From the NCBI GenBank assembly GCA_012840245.1, contig DULR01000055.1, forward strand, positions 32,877 through 96,876: a stretch of DNA of 64,000 bases. The letters are read 5' to 3'. The notes under the pieces were generated by a model. That model ran no database searches. It was not told the DNA's origin and saw nothing but the letters and a program-made list of their open reading frames with translations. The position numbers were made by a program, and so were the translations under genes. This document shows positions 47,805 through 58,323 of this stretch, one piece after another; the stretch's first letter is position 1, and each line of letters begins with the position of its first letter. Source of the DNA: Clostridiaceae bacterium (lineage in GTDB: Bacteria > Bacillota > Clostridia > DSM-8532).

Positions 47805-49670
47805 TTAACCCCGCTTCGATTTTATGCATATACCCGTTTTATATCCCTGCGCTCCGCACAATGAACAGCCCACGGCGCAGTTTTTCGTAAGGTCACCTTC
47901 ATAAGCCTTTTCGCTTTCCTTCTTCAGAAACTCTTTGGATATGCCCATATCGATATGGTCCCATGGAAGGACCTCTGTATAGTCCCTTCTTCTGTTGGCA
48001 TAGAACTTGGGATCCAGTCCGCATTCCGAAAAAGCCTCCATCCACTTTTCAAAGGAGAAAAACTCGTCCCAGCCGTCAAACTTGCAGCCTTTTTGCCATG
48101 CTGTGTAAATGACCTTTCCTATCTTTCTGTCCCCTCTTGCCAGGACTGCTTCCAAAAAGCTCAGTCTGGCATCATGATAGTTGTATTTGATTTTCCTTGT
48201 ACGCTTTTTTATACGATCCTTCAAATGGTACTGTTTGTTCATAAGGCTTTCGATGTCATCCATGGGTTCCCACTGGAACGGAGTGAAAGGCTTCGGAACA
48301 AAGCATGAGGTACTCAGCGTGATGTTGAGGGATTTATTGTATTCGCCCGGCAGCTCTCTGCAAGACTCAATCAGGGTTATACCAAGGTTGGCTATCCCTT
48401 CAACGTCCTCAATGGTTTCGGTGGGCAATCCTATCATGAAATAGAGCTTGACCTGGGTCCACCCTCCTGCCACTGCAAGCTTCACCGATGCTATGAGATC
48501 CTCGGTGGTTATTCCTTTGTTGATCACGTCTCTGAGTCTCTGGGTCCCGGCTTCGGGAGCGAATGTAAGGCCGCTTTTTCTGACCTTCGACACCTTTTCC
48601 ATAAGCCCCAGTGAGAAATTATCGACCCTTAATGACGGAAGCGAAAGGCTGACCTTCTCAGCTTCGGTAAATTCGATCAGGTTATCGCAAAGCTCAGGCA
48701 GCGCCGAATAATCGCTGGTGCTCAGCGAAACCAGTGATATTTCTTCGTATCCGGTCTTTTCCACAGAGGATTTTGCAAGCTCCGAAAGTTTTTCATGGCT
48801 TCTTTCCCTCACCGGACGGTAAATAAAGCCCGCCTGGCAAAAACGACAGCCCCGGATGCAGCCTCTGAAGACCTCCAGCATTATCCTGTCATGGACTGTT
48901 CCTATATATGGCACTATTATGTCATCAGGAAAATCGACCGAATCCAGATTTTTTACTATGCGTCTTCTGACGGTATCGGGAACATCGGGAGAAACAGGCA
49001 GTATATCCATTATCGTGCCATCTTCGTAATAATACACGTTATACAATGACGGAACATAGACGCCCTCGATTCTGGAAGCCCTCTTTAAGAATCCATCCCT
49101 TTCTTCACCGGCATCTTTCCATGCAATGTATTCATCGATTATTTCATTGATTACTTCCTCTCCCTCGCCTATGACGAAAAGATCGATAAAATCGGCCAGG
49201 GGCTCGGGATTTACGGCGCACGGCCCGCCTGCTATGACAAAGGGCATGCCCTTTTTACGATCATTTGCGAAGATCGGGATGCCGCCCAGATCCAGCATGT
49301 TGAGTATATTGGTATAGCTCATCTCATACTGAAGGGTGAAACCCACAAAATCGAACTCCGAAAGCGGAGTATAGGTTTCAAGTGTGTAAAGCGGAATGTT
49401 CCTTTCCCTCAGCTTCTCCTCCATGTCCGTCCATGGTGCGAAAGCTCTTTCGCAATAGGTATCTTCCCTTTTGTTCATTATATGATACAGTATCTTCATG
49501 CCCAGATGGGACATTCCGATTTCGTAATCATCAGGAAAGCAGAAGGCAAAACGGACCTTGACGTCATCAGGGTCCTTCTTTACCATGTTCCACTCATTGC
49601 CCGTATATTTGGCGGGTTTTTCAACATTTAAAAGTATACTTTCATCTATTTTCAAACGCATCGCAATCAA
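47805..49670 (-). CDS. TIGR03960 B12-binding-like radical SAM protein
   Basis: FRGCIRGCRFCQAGFIYRPVRERS (CxxxCxxC); FAPEAGTQRLRDVINKG. Confidence 0.94.
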   Translation of the reverse strand: MIAMRLKIDESILLNVEKPAKYTGNEWNMVKKDPDDVKVRFAFCFPDDYEIGMSHLGMKILYHIMNKREDTYCERAFAPWTDMEEKLRERNIPLYTLETYTPLSEFDFVGFTLQYEMSYTNILNMLDLGGIPIFANDRKKGMPFVIAGGPCAVNPEPLADFIDLFVIGEGEEVINEIIDEYIAWKDAGEERDGFLKRASRIEGVYVPSLYNVYYYEDGTIMDILPVSPDVPDTVRRRIVKNLDSVDFPDDIIVPYIGTVHDRIMLEVFRGCIRGCRFCQAGFIYRPVRERSHEKLSELAKSSVEKTGYEEISLVSLSTSDYSALPELCDNLIEFTEAEKVSLSLPSLRVDNFSLGLMEKVSKVRKSGLTFAPEAGTQRLRDVINKGITTEDLIASVKLAVAGGWTQVKLYFMIGLPTETIEDVEGIANLGITLIESCRELPGEYNKSLNITLSTSCFVPKPFTPFQWEPMDDIESLMNKQYHLKDRIKKRTRKIKYNYHDARLSFLEAVLARGDRKIGKVIYTAWQKGCKFDGWDEFFSFEKWMEAFSECGLDPKFYANRRRDYTEVLPWDHIDMGISKEFLKKESEKAYEGDLTKNCAVGCSLCGAQGYKTGICIKSKRG

Positions 49671-49711
49671 TTGGCTGTCTCAAACATATCGGCGACCGGT
49701 CACGGTCGTCT

Positions 49712-49772
49712 TGTCATTCTGAGACCATATAATGGCCGTAGAATCTTTATAGGATCCTTCACTCAGGATGAC
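49712..49772. repeat. REP-like imperfect palindrome
   Basis: TGTCATTCTGAGaccatataatggccgtagaatct...cactcaggatgac. Confidence 0.5.
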
Positions 49773-49908
49773 GATCTGATTTTAAACAGCCTCCACCTCC
49801 TGGACAAAATATGTAAAAGCTGTATTTTTTGAATCTTTTTTGCCACTATACATCATAACCCAAGACATCCTAAAAGGCAAGGAATGAAACAACTTATTTG
49901 ACTGAAAA

Positions 49909-49937
49909 GGGCATAAGGTCAGTTTACCCTTATGCCC
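49909..49937 (-). terminator. intrinsic terminator of the 50-58 kb operon
   Basis: GGGCATAAGG..ACCCTTATGCCC, followed by TTTT on the minus strand. Confidence 0.65.
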
Positions 49938-49975
49938 ATAAAATTAATTGATTATCCCTTTTTATTTTCCCGGAG

Positions 49976-51076
49976 TCATCTGCAGTAAAATTTTACACAT
50001 ACGGGAGTAGGCACCTTATGATCCGACAGAAAGCTCAGTCTTCCGGTAGCGCTGTCAATTGCGAATACTGCGATATTGTCGGTATCCTGATTGCAAACCA
50101 GCACAAACCTTCCTGTAGGATCAACGGCAAAATTCCTCGGGGTTTCACCTCCGCAGTATATGCTGTCCACGAATGACAGTCTTCCCGTCTGCTTATCTAT
50201 CGAATAGGCAACTATACTGTTCTGGCCGCGATTCGAACCGTATAAAAACCTGCCGTCAGGAGTGATATGTATATCAGCGCTTATATTTTCGCCTTCGAAC
50301 GAACCATAAATAGTCGTGATTTCCTGTATCTCGTCGAATGCTCCGATTTCAGGCTCATACCTAAGGACTGATATCGAGCAGGATATCTCATTGATCAGAT
50401 AACAATAGTTACCGTAAAATTCGCAGTGTCTCGGACCGGAACCGGGTCTGACCTTATGGCAGGGGATTTCTCCGGGGACAAGCTTTCCGTTCTCAAAATC
50501 GGTTTTATATATCATAAGCTTGTCTATCCCAAGGTCAGGAACAAAAGCCCTTTTGTTATCGGAGTCGAATATCAGGGAATGAGCATGAGGTGAAGACTGG
50601 CGCAGCTTGTTTATACTTGATCCCTCATGCTGGATGAAGCAGCTTGCCTCTCCCAGGGAACCATCCCTGTTTATTGGAAATACACATATGCTGCCACTCA
50701 TGAAGTTGCTCACAAAAACATGGGTATTTCCATTATTGACTTCTACATGGCAAGGATCGGTCCCTCCGGTAGGCTGTGTGTTCAGATAAACGATATCCAT
50801 AGTCTCAGGCACGATCCTGTACGAACTCACACTGCCGCAGGCCATACCTTTATACTCTTTCAGTTCGTTAACAGCATAAAGATACTCTCCGGACGGATTT
50901 ATTGCCAGATACGAAGGATTCGGCGCTTCGGCCACCAGACCGTCGTCAGTCAGTTCTCCTGAATCAGCATTAAACCTTAACCTGTAGATTCCGCTGCCCT
51001 TGCCGTCCAAAATTTGCCCGGTCCCGAATCTGATGGGCTGGGTATATGTTCCCACAAATATGTAATAATCCTGCAT
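49976..51076 (-). CDS. beta-propeller lactonase family (Pgl/YbhE-like)
   Basis: YIFVGTYTQP; GTDPCHVEVNNGNTHVFVSNF; GPRHCEFYGNYCYLINE; TPRNFAVDPTGRFVLVCNQ. Confidence 0.9.
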   Translation of the reverse strand: MQDYYIFVGTYTQPIRFGTGQILDGKGSGIYRLRFNADSGELTDDGLVAEAPNPSYLAINPSGEYLYAVNELKEYKGMACGSVSSYRIVPETMDIVYLNTQPTGGTDPCHVEVNNGNTHVFVSNFMSGSICVFPINRDGSLGEASCFIQHEGSSINKLRQSSPHAHSLIFDSDNKRAFVPDLGIDKLMIYKTDFENGKLVPGEIPCHKVRPGSGPRHCEFYGNYCYLINEISCSISVLRYEPEIGAFDEIQEITTIYGSFEGENISADIHITPDGRFLYGSNRGQNSIVAYSIDKQTGRLSFVDSIYCGGETPRNFAVDPTGRFVLVCNQDTDNIAVFAIDSATGRLSFLSDHKVPTPVCVKFYCR

Positions 51077-51120
51077 AATGTGCCCTCCATAGATGAATAA
51101 AACTAACTGATAATCAAATC

Positions 51121-52149
51121 TTAAAATACAATGACGGTCCTGCCGAGGGATTTTCCTTTCTTAAGGTCTTCCATGGCAATATTTATCTCGTCAAGAGTAT
51201 ATGTTTTGTATATAAATGGATCTATGACCCCTTTTTCTACCAGACGGATGGTTTCTACCAGGTCTCTGCGGTTGCTGCCTCGTATGCCGATGATCTCCTT
51301 CTCCTTCAGTGCTGTGCTTTGAAGCTCTGCATGGAATATATCCTCCGTATAACCTACCATGATCACCTTTCCTCCCGGGCGGCATATGTCAAGGCTGGTT
51401 TGGATCGAAGAACCGATTCCTATATTGTCAAAAACAACATCGCACATCTCACCTGACGTTATATCTCTTACAGCATCATAAAGGTTTTCCCTTGACGTGT
51501 TTATAACATGATCAGCTCCGTATTCTTTTGCGATCTCGAGCTTTTCGTCATTCCGACTGGTGCAGAAAACCTCGGCTCCGAAATGCTTCGCTATCTGAAT
51601 ACCCTGAAAGCCAAGACCTCCTAAGCCCAATATGCATATCCTGTCAGTCGCCCTGACCTGACCTTTGTTTTTGATAGCATGGTACATGCAGGCCACTGCG
51701 TCAGGTATTACAGCGGCTTTTTCAAATGGCACGTGATTTCCTATTTTCAGCAGATTAGCCGCCGGAGCGACCATATATTCTTCATGCCCGCCGTTACGTT
51801 CAAAGCCCAGGCGTATCAGCCTGAAGCAGAGATTGCCTCTGCCCGTTGTGCAAAACCGGCATGTATTGCAAAGTATATCTATTGCGACGATGACCCTGTC
51901 GCCTTTTTCAAAACCTGTGACCCCTTCGCCCAGCTCCCATACCTCTCCTGCTGTTTCATGTCCGGGCACATAAGGAACTTTGACAGTAGGCAGACGCCCT
52001 TCCTGGATATGTAAATCAGTACCGCAAAGACCGCTCGCTCTGACTTTGATCAGAACTTCGCCCGGCCCCGGGACAGGTATGGGGATCTCTCTAATTGTCA
52101 GGTCATGGTTAAACTGCTCCAAAACTGCAGCCTTCATTGTTCTGTTCAT
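51121..52149 (-). CDS. zinc-dependent MDR alcohol/polyol dehydrogenase
   Basis: GLCGTDLHIQEG; PGHETAGEV; CRFCTTGRGNLC; ILGLGGLGFQGIQIAKHFGA. Confidence 0.92.
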   Translation of the reverse strand: MNRTMKAAVLEQFNHDLTIREIPIPVPGPGEVLIKVRASGLCGTDLHIQEGRLPTVKVPYVPGHETAGEVWELGEGVTGFEKGDRVIVAIDILCNTCRFCTTGRGNLCFRLIRLGFERNGGHEEYMVAPAANLLKIGNHVPFEKAAVIPDAVACMYHAIKNKGQVRATDRICILGLGGLGFQGIQIAKHFGAEVFCTSRNDEKLEIAKEYGADHVINTSRENLYDAVRDITSGEMCDVVFDNIGIGSSIQTSLDICRPGGKVIMVGYTEDIFHAELQSTALKEKEIIGIRGSNRRDLVETIRLVEKGVIDPFIYKTYTLDEINIAMEDLKKGKSLGRTVIVF

Positions 52150-52185
52150 ACTAACCACCATAATAAAGCTATTTTCAGGATCAAA

Positions 52186-53220
52186 CTATTTTTTCTTGAT
52201 ATATTTCTTGGTGTCAATGACAACGGCAATAAGAATTATGGCGCCCTTCACGAAATATACGAGATAAGGATTCACCTGTATGAATACAAGGCCGTAGCTT
52301 ATTACCTGGAACAATAGAACACCTGTAATGATGCCCTTGATGGTACCAATACCGCCGCGCATCGATACGCCGCCCACAACACATGCCGCGATGGCATCCA
52401 ATTCGTAGCCCTGACCCAGAGCATTGGTCGCGCTGCCGGTACGGGCAACCTCGAGAGCTCCGCCAAATCCATAGAGCAGGCCTGCCATGACATATATGGC
52501 AAGCATATTGAATACGATATTTACACCTGACACATTGGCTGCTTCAATATTTCCACCGATAGCAAACATGTTCTTGCCTAATTTGGTCTTGTTCCAGATG
52601 AACCAAACCAGAGCTACGACCACAACAGCATATAAAATTATGTACTGAAGTCTGAAACCTAGTATTGTGATACCGTTTTGCGCAAAGCCGGTGAACTTTT
52701 CATCAAGCACTCCTATAGGGGCCGAATCGCTTACAGCATCGAAATAGACCGACATCAGGCCATATACTACCAGCTGCATGCCAAGAGAGGCAATAAAAGG
52801 CGCTACCTTTTGCTTTGCTACCAGGAAACCATGAATCAGCGAAAATAAAGCGCAAATTATCATGGCAAGCAATATGGGGATCCAGATCGGCAGACGCGGA
52901 AGATTCGGAAACACTCTTGCAGTATAATCAGGAGACTGCAAAAGCGAAGCAGTGATCAATCCTGCCATGCCTATCAGGCGTCCGGCCGAAAGGTCTGTAC
53001 CGCCTAATACAATAGGTCCTGCGATCGCGCATGCAAAAATCATTCTTGTAGCCGACTGGCTTAAGATAAATCCGGCATTTTTTAAACTCAAAAAAGACGG
53101 ATCAATTAACACTATCGTCAAAAACAGAAAAAACAGCACGATATAAATGGCGTTATTGATGATCACATCCTTTATGCTGTGCTGCTTAAGCAGTTTTGAT
53201 GGTGAAATAAATGTCTTCAT
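52186..53220 (-). CDS. CUT2 ABC permease (MglC-like)
   Basis: VLGGTDLSAGRLIGMAGLITASLLQS; YELDAIAACVVGGVSMRGGIGTIKG. Confidence 0.9.
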   Translation of the reverse strand: MKTFISPSKLLKQHSIKDVIINNAIYIVLFFLFLTIVLIDPSFLSLKNAGFILSQSATRMIFACAIAGPIVLGGTDLSAGRLIGMAGLITASLLQSPDYTARVFPNLPRLPIWIPILLAMIICALFSLIHGFLVAKQKVAPFIASLGMQLVVYGLMSVYFDAVSDSAPIGVLDEKFTGFAQNGITILGFRLQYIILYAVVVVALVWFIWNKTKLGKNMFAIGGNIEAANVSGVNIVFNMLAIYVMAGLLYGFGGALEVARTGSATNALGQGYELDAIAACVVGGVSMRGGIGTIKGIITGVLLFQVISYGLVFIQVNPYLVYFVKGAIILIAVVIDTKKYIKKK

Positions 53221-53234
53221 AGTTTCATCCTCTC

Positions 53235-54758
53235 TTACAGGTATTTTGAAGCAAGCCTCAGCAGTTCTTCCTGGGTAGTGGTCTTTGCGTCAACTATGCC
53301 GGCTACGCGTCCGTTGCTCATTACCATGATCCTGTCGGATATCCCAAGCAGTTCGGGCATTTCAGAAGAAATGAATATTATGGCATTGCCCTTTTCCGCA
53401 CATTCGATAATAAGCTGATATATATCATATTTAGCGCCTACATCCACACCTCTGGTCGGTTCGTCAAGAAGCATGATCGTTGGTTCTGTCAACAACCAGC
53501 GCCCCATTATGACCTTTTGCTGGTTTCCGCCCGAAAGATTCTGTATCTTTGCCTTGCAGCCGGGTGTCTTCACACTGAGAGCATCTATGACCCATTTTGT
53601 ATCTTCAGCTATTTTTTTCTCATTCAAGACGCCCAGTTTATTTGTGTATTTATCTATATTGGCGATCATGCTGTTGAAGGTTATATCCAAAGTTGGAAAT
53701 ATACCAGTTTGCCGCCGTTCTTCAGTCAATAGCGCAAAACCGTTCGATTTTGATTCCCGCGCATTGTTGTTTTCAATTTTCTTGTCATTGAGCTTTATGT
53801 TTCCGCCTTTTCTCTTGCGGATACCAAAAAGAGTCTCTACTGTCTCTGTCCTCCGGGAGCCCATAAGACCGGCAACCCCCAAAATTTCTCCTTTTCTCAG
53901 TTCAAAGGAGGCATCGACTACTGTGGGCATATATTCGCCCGATAAATTTTCAACACGAAGAATCACTTCTTCTGAAGGCTGAATCCTTTTGGGAGGGAAT
54001 CGATTGTTAAGCTCCCGTCCGACAATGAGCGTGATGAGCTTGTCTATCGTAAGGCCTTCACATTTGCCAGTATAAACCCATTTGCCGTCACGCAGTACAG
54101 TCACTTCGTCCGCTATTTCAAGGATTTCCTCCAGTTTATGCGATATGTAGATAATGCCGCAGCCATCATCACGAAGTTTGTTTATTATCCTGAACAGATG
54201 TCTTACCTCAACTTCGGTAAGAGAGGAAGTGGGTTCATCGAACACTATGATCTTTGCATGGCACGATACTGCCTTCGCTATCTCAACCATCTGTCGCTGA
54301 GAAACTGACAATGTGCCGATTATGGCTTCAGGATCTAAATTGATGGACAGATCCTCAAAAATCTTTTTCGTGTCATTGTACATCTTCCTGCTGTCCACTA
54401 TTATGCCCTTCATGGGGAATCTGCCCAGCCATATGTTTTCCATTACGCTTCGATCCTGAACCTGATTGAGCTCCTGGTGAACCATGGATACGCCATAGTC
54501 CAGGGCTTGCCTTGGATTTGAAAAATGGACACGCTGTCCGTTAAAGATAACTTCGCCGGCGTCTTCCTCGTAAATTCCAAACAGACACTTCATAAGAGTG
54601 GATTTTCCTGCGCCGTTTTCACCCACAAGAGCATGGACAGAATATGGCCGTATCTTAAGATCGACTCCGTCCAAAGCCTTGACGCCCGGGAAGCTCTTGC
54701 ATATTCCATTCATTTCCAATAAATAGGTCTCAGGGTTATTCATTTCTTGTTGCCTCAT
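53235..54758 (-). CDS. CUT2 ABC ATPase (MglA/RbsA-like, duplicated NBD)
   Basis: [69 protein letters not shown]. Confidence 0.95.
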   Translation of the reverse strand: MRQQEMNNPETYLLEMNGICKSFPGVKALDGVDLKIRPYSVHALVGENGAGKSTLMKCLFGIYEEDAGEVIFNGQRVHFSNPRQALDYGVSMVHQELNQVQDRSVMENIWLGRFPMKGIIVDSRKMYNDTKKIFEDLSINLDPEAIIGTLSVSQRQMVEIAKAVSCHAKIIVFDEPTSSLTEVEVRHLFRIINKLRDDGCGIIYISHKLEEILEIADEVTVLRDGKWVYTGKCEGLTIDKLITLIVGRELNNRFPPKRIQPSEEVILRVENLSGEYMPTVVDASFELRKGEILGVAGLMGSRRTETVETLFGIRKRKGGNIKLNDKKIENNNARESKSNGFALLTEERRQTGIFPTLDITFNSMIANIDKYTNKLGVLNEKKIAEDTKWVIDALSVKTPGCKAKIQNLSGGNQQKVIMGRWLLTEPTIMLLDEPTRGVDVGAKYDIYQLIIECAEKGNAIIFISSEMPELLGISDRIMVMSNGRVAGIVDAKTTTQEELLRLASKYL

Positions 54759-54787
54759 TTTTTATCACCCTATAGTCAATCAACCAG

Positions 54788-54825
54788 CGCATAGGCCGCG
54801 TTGGCAGCCTATGCGCTTTTATCTG
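54788..54825 (-). promoter_or_regulatory. strong intergenic hairpin between binding-protein and ATPase genes
   Basis: AGCGCATAGGC-cgcgttggca-GCCTATGCGCT. Confidence 0.6.
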
Positions 54826-54841
54826 CTTCCAAATATCTGAC

Positions 54842-55948
54842 TTACTTATTCAGTGCCTTGGCATACATTTCTTCAGCAACGTTCACATTATCTTTGCTGA
54901 TGGGGATGTAGGGAACACGAATAGCCTTCATATCATCAGGCTTTATTTCAACGCCCTCATAAACATCCTTGCCTGTCGCAACGTTATAAGCCATGGTGAA
55001 GATATTCAGTCCTTCAGAATATGCATCGGACAGTATTGAACCGATTATGGTGCCGTCCTTTATGGCGGGGAGAATCTCAGGGAGAGCATTGATTCCTATA
55101 GCTCCCATTACCTTGCTCGCGTCGCCGCTGAAGTAACCTTCTGCTTTAGCTGCTTCTATAGCGCCTAAAAGCATAGCATCATTGTTGGAAAGGATCATCT
55201 CGATCTTGTCGCCGAATTTGCCCATCCAAACATCGGTCACGTCTTTTGCTGTCTGGGTTTTGAAGTCACCGGGCTGCACGTCGAGAAGCTCAGTCTTGAA
55301 TCCTGCATTTGCGAATGTTTCCTGAACTGCATTCGTTCTTGCTTCGGCATCAGGATGTCCCAATGTACCCTTCAGGATGACATACTGGAGGACTCCGTCG
55401 CCGTTCTTGTCGAACTTCGAATCGTTTTTGAAAGCTTCCATAGCCATTTCTGCCTGCATTCTGCCTGAATCTTCAGGAGTTGTTCCTACATACCAGCATT
55501 TGTCGTAGCTGAGCATATCTTCTTTTGAAGGGCTCCTGTTGAAGAATATGATCGGTACATCGGCTGCCTTGGCCTTGCTGATGATGGTCGAAGCTGCCTT
55601 GGGATCAACGGCGTTCACACAGAGAACATCAACACCCTTGCTCAGAAGGATATCGATTTGTTCAACCTGTTTTGCCTGGTCATTCTGGGCATCGACCATC
55701 TGAATATCCGCCTTGTCTCCTCCGACTGACATTATGGAGTTACGGATATATGTCACATAGTTATTGGAATAGTCAAATATTGCGACTCCAATTACAGGCT
55801 TCTTTTCATTCGCCGGCTTGGTTGGTTCAGCCGACTGCGATGCTGATGGTGTTGACGACTGTGACGGTCCAGGTTTATTGCCGCTGCCGCAAGCTGCTAA
55901 TGAAAGCAACATTACACAGACCAGAATAACAGATAACAATCTTTTCAT
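54842..55948 (-). CDS. periplasmic-type sugar-binding lipoprotein (MglB-like)
   Basis: MLLSLAACGSGNK lipobox; substrate-binding fold; adjacent MglA/C. Confidence 0.93.
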   Translation of the reverse strand: MKRLLSVILVCVMLLSLAACGSGNKPGPSQSSTPSASQSAEPTKPANEKKPVIGVAIFDYSNNYVTYIRNSIMSVGGDKADIQMVDAQNDQAKQVEQIDILLSKGVDVLCVNAVDPKAASTIISKAKAADVPIIFFNRSPSKEDMLSYDKCWYVGTTPEDSGRMQAEMAMEAFKNDSKFDKNGDGVLQYVILKGTLGHPDAEARTNAVQETFANAGFKTELLDVQPGDFKTQTAKDVTDVWMGKFGDKIEMILSNNDAMLLGAIEAAKAEGYFSGDASKVMGAIGINALPEILPAIKDGTIIGSILSDAYSEGLNIFTMAYNVATGKDVYEGVEIKPDDMKAIRVPYIPISKDNVNVAEEMYAKALNK

Positions 55949-56014
55949 TTTACTTATCCCCTTTCGATTCTCCTTTTATATTCTTTAAAGCAAATGCTTT
56001 AAATACTTAATTGA

Positions 56015-57109
56015 TCAGATTTCTCCGTTGGGCAGTATAACTACCTTCACGGCATTTTCTTTCCTGTTGACAAAAGTATCAAGGGCATCCGCGAAATTTT
56101 CCAGCGGGAATTTATGAGTGATCAGATCCTTGACATTGAGCTGACCTGTGGCCATTAGGTTCAAGACCTTCCAGCTCACGTTGGGATTGGCTCTTGACCC
56201 GAATATGGCTATTTCATTATGTGTTACATATTTGAACGGAAGCTCTTCGACCACATCGTCGGTGGCAACGCCCAGAAGGACGACCTTCCCGCCTTTGCGC
56301 ACCATTCTGACAGCCTGATTGAATGTTCCTTTGGCTCCCGAGCATTCAAATGCCTCGTCAACACCAAGGCCGCCGGTTATTCTGCGGACCGCTTCAACAG
56401 GATCCTCCTTCGTAAAATCAACGCAAATATCTGCGCCCAGCTTTTGCGCCGAACTCAATCTTGAGCCGCGGCCTATAACGATTATCCTTGCAGCTCCCAT
56501 GGCTTTTGCAAGTCTCATGGCGCAAAGCCCAATAGGTCCGGGGCCGATGATCGCCACCGTACCTCCCGGGGTTATTCCTGACAGCTCAAGGCCGTGCAGG
56601 GCTACACCTGCGGTATCACACATTGCCGCCTCTTCAAAGCTTACTGGATCAGGAATTTTCGTGATGCTTCTGATCGAGTATGTCTGATACTGTCCATAAG
56701 CTCCGTTGACTATGAAGCCATAATGCTCATGTCCGGTTTCGGTTTTCCCGTAGTTGAGACAGATCGTATATCTGCCTTTCTTGCAATTATCACAATAGCC
56801 GCATCCTTTATGTGCTTCCCCGGCAACACGGTCACCGACATGAAACTCTGTCACGCCTTCGCCTACAGCAACAATTTCCCCCGCCCACTCGTGGCCTGCA
56901 ACAAAGGGATATGCCGGTGGCCATGTTCCTGCCAGGTCCCCCCTGAATATCTCCGGATCGCTGCCGCAAATTGCTACTGCCCTGATTTTGCACAGGACTT
57001 CATGTTTGCCCGGCAGCCTGACCTCAACATCATCTCTTATCTCGAACCGTCCAGGTTCTGTCAGAACGCAAGCTTTTGCATACTTTGGAATATCGTATCT
57101 GTTTGGCAT
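56015..57109 (-). CDS. zinc-dependent MDR dehydrogenase (sorbitol/iditol dehydrogenase-like)
   Basis: AICGSDPEIFRGD; PFVAGHEWAGEI; CGYCDNCKKGRYTIC; AIIGPGPIGLCAMRLAKAMGA. Confidence 0.92.
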   Translation of the reverse strand: MPNRYDIPKYAKACVLTEPGRFEIRDDVEVRLPGKHEVLCKIRAVAICGSDPEIFRGDLAGTWPPAYPFVAGHEWAGEIVAVGEGVTEFHVGDRVAGEAHKGCGYCDNCKKGRYTICLNYGKTETGHEHYGFIVNGAYGQYQTYSIRSITKIPDPVSFEEAAMCDTAGVALHGLELSGITPGGTVAIIGPGPIGLCAMRLAKAMGAARIIVIGRGSRLSSAQKLGADICVDFTKEDPVEAVRRITGGLGVDEAFECSGAKGTFNQAVRMVRKGGKVVLLGVATDDVVEELPFKYVTHNEIAIFGSRANPNVSWKVLNLMATGQLNVKDLITHKFPLENFADALDTFVNRKENAVKVVILPNGEI

Positions 57110-57133
57110 TCTATTGATCCCTTCCTTTCGGAT

Positions 57134-58081
57134 TTATTGTCTCCCATTATTCGATCCTATTTTCTTAAGTGCATGGACAATAAAATCATTTCTTTTCTTA
57201 ACAAGGGCATCCATGTCCTTTTGGGACCAGTCGTAAAAACCTTTTCCTGTTTTATAGCCCATGTCCCCGTTTTTCAGGAATTTGTCAAACAAAGGCGAAG
57301 CGGTGGTACGGCCTGAAATCTCAGGAAGCACTGTATTCTGAACCGAACTGCATATATCCATTCCGACCGCATCTACATGCTCCAGTGGCCCCCATACTGG
57401 AAATCTTAAGGCCATGCCCATCTTTATTGCGGTATCCACATCTTCTGGAGAAGCTAGTCCTATTTCAACGATATTGACAGCCTCTCTTATGACAGCCTGA
57501 AGTATGCGGTTAGCCAGTTGCCCAGGAAGATCCCTGTTGACGATCACAGGTGCCTTGCCCCAAGATGTTAGTATTTCTTTCATTTCCTCTGCCAGCTTTG
57601 GATCTGATTTGTCACCGATAACTATCTCGACCAACGGAATGAGATGGGCTGGAAGCCAGAAATGCGCTGTCAGAGTACGCTCGGGATGCTTGGTCTTCAA
57701 AGCGATATCTGAGATCCTTAAGCCTGAAGTATTGCTTAATATGGGTATTTCAGCAGGTAACATCTCATCAAGGAGTCTGAATACCTCCTGCTTTATCTCA
57801 AGATTTTCGAATACAGCTTCGATAACCAGTTTTGTTTTTCCGCATGCTTCTTCGATATCATTGGATGTTCTTATCAGTTTCTTCGCCTCATCGATTTTCT
57901 CGGGAGAGTAAAGACCATAATTACAAAGGTCGTTCAGATTTTCATGTACTCTTGATACGGCTTTTTCAAGGACTTGATCGGATTTGTCGTACAATATGAC
58001 CGGGTTGTTTGCCAATGCTGCGCAGCAGCTTATTGCACATCCCATCGTACCGCTTCCGAAAATCAGGACAGAATCTCTCAT
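57134..58081 (-). CDS. 3-hydroxyacyl-CoA dehydrogenase-fold (L-gulonate 3-dehydrogenase-like) protein
   Basis: VLIFGSGTMGCAISCCAALAN; ILSNTSGLRISDIA; RTLTAHFWLPAHLIPLVEIV; GPLEHVDAVGMD; GYKTGKGFYDW. Confidence 0.88.
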   Translation of the reverse strand: MRDSVLIFGSGTMGCAISCCAALANNPVILYDKSDQVLEKAVSRVHENLNDLCNYGLYSPEKIDEAKKLIRTSNDIEEACGKTKLVIEAVFENLEIKQEVFRLLDEMLPAEIPILSNTSGLRISDIALKTKHPERTLTAHFWLPAHLIPLVEIVIGDKSDPKLAEEMKEILTSWGKAPVIVNRDLPGQLANRILQAVIREAVNIVEIGLASPEDVDTAIKMGMALRFPVWGPLEHVDAVGMDICSSVQNTVLPEISGRTTASPLFDKFLKNGDMGYKTGKGFYDWSQKDMDALVKKRNDFIVHALKKIGSNNGRQ

Positions 58082-58141
58082 GAATGTTTCCTCCTGGATC
58101 ATTATGAAGCCTAAAAGCATCTTGACATAATGATTTTCAAT

Positions 58142-58159
58142 AATGTATACGTATTCATT
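58142..58159. promoter_or_regulatory. LacI-type operator upstream of the 58-50 kb operon
   Basis: AATGtATACGTATtCATT, palindromic except one symmetric pair. Confidence 0.55.
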
Positions 58160-58220
58160 CACGAATAAAAAAATATAAATTTATTAAAATTTCCTTAATT
58201 TTTTCGGACTTTTAATAGCT

Positions 58221-58234
58221 AATGAATACGGTTT
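58221..58234. promoter_or_regulatory. LacI-type operator half-site
   Basis: AATGAATACGGTTT. Confidence 0.35.
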
Positions 58235-58323
58235 AAAGAATAAGTTAATTCTACAATGATTTTCTCTTAAAGTCAATAGGGTAAATGTCGGAATTTTGTA
58301 TATTTTGTTCAAAAAATTTTCGA

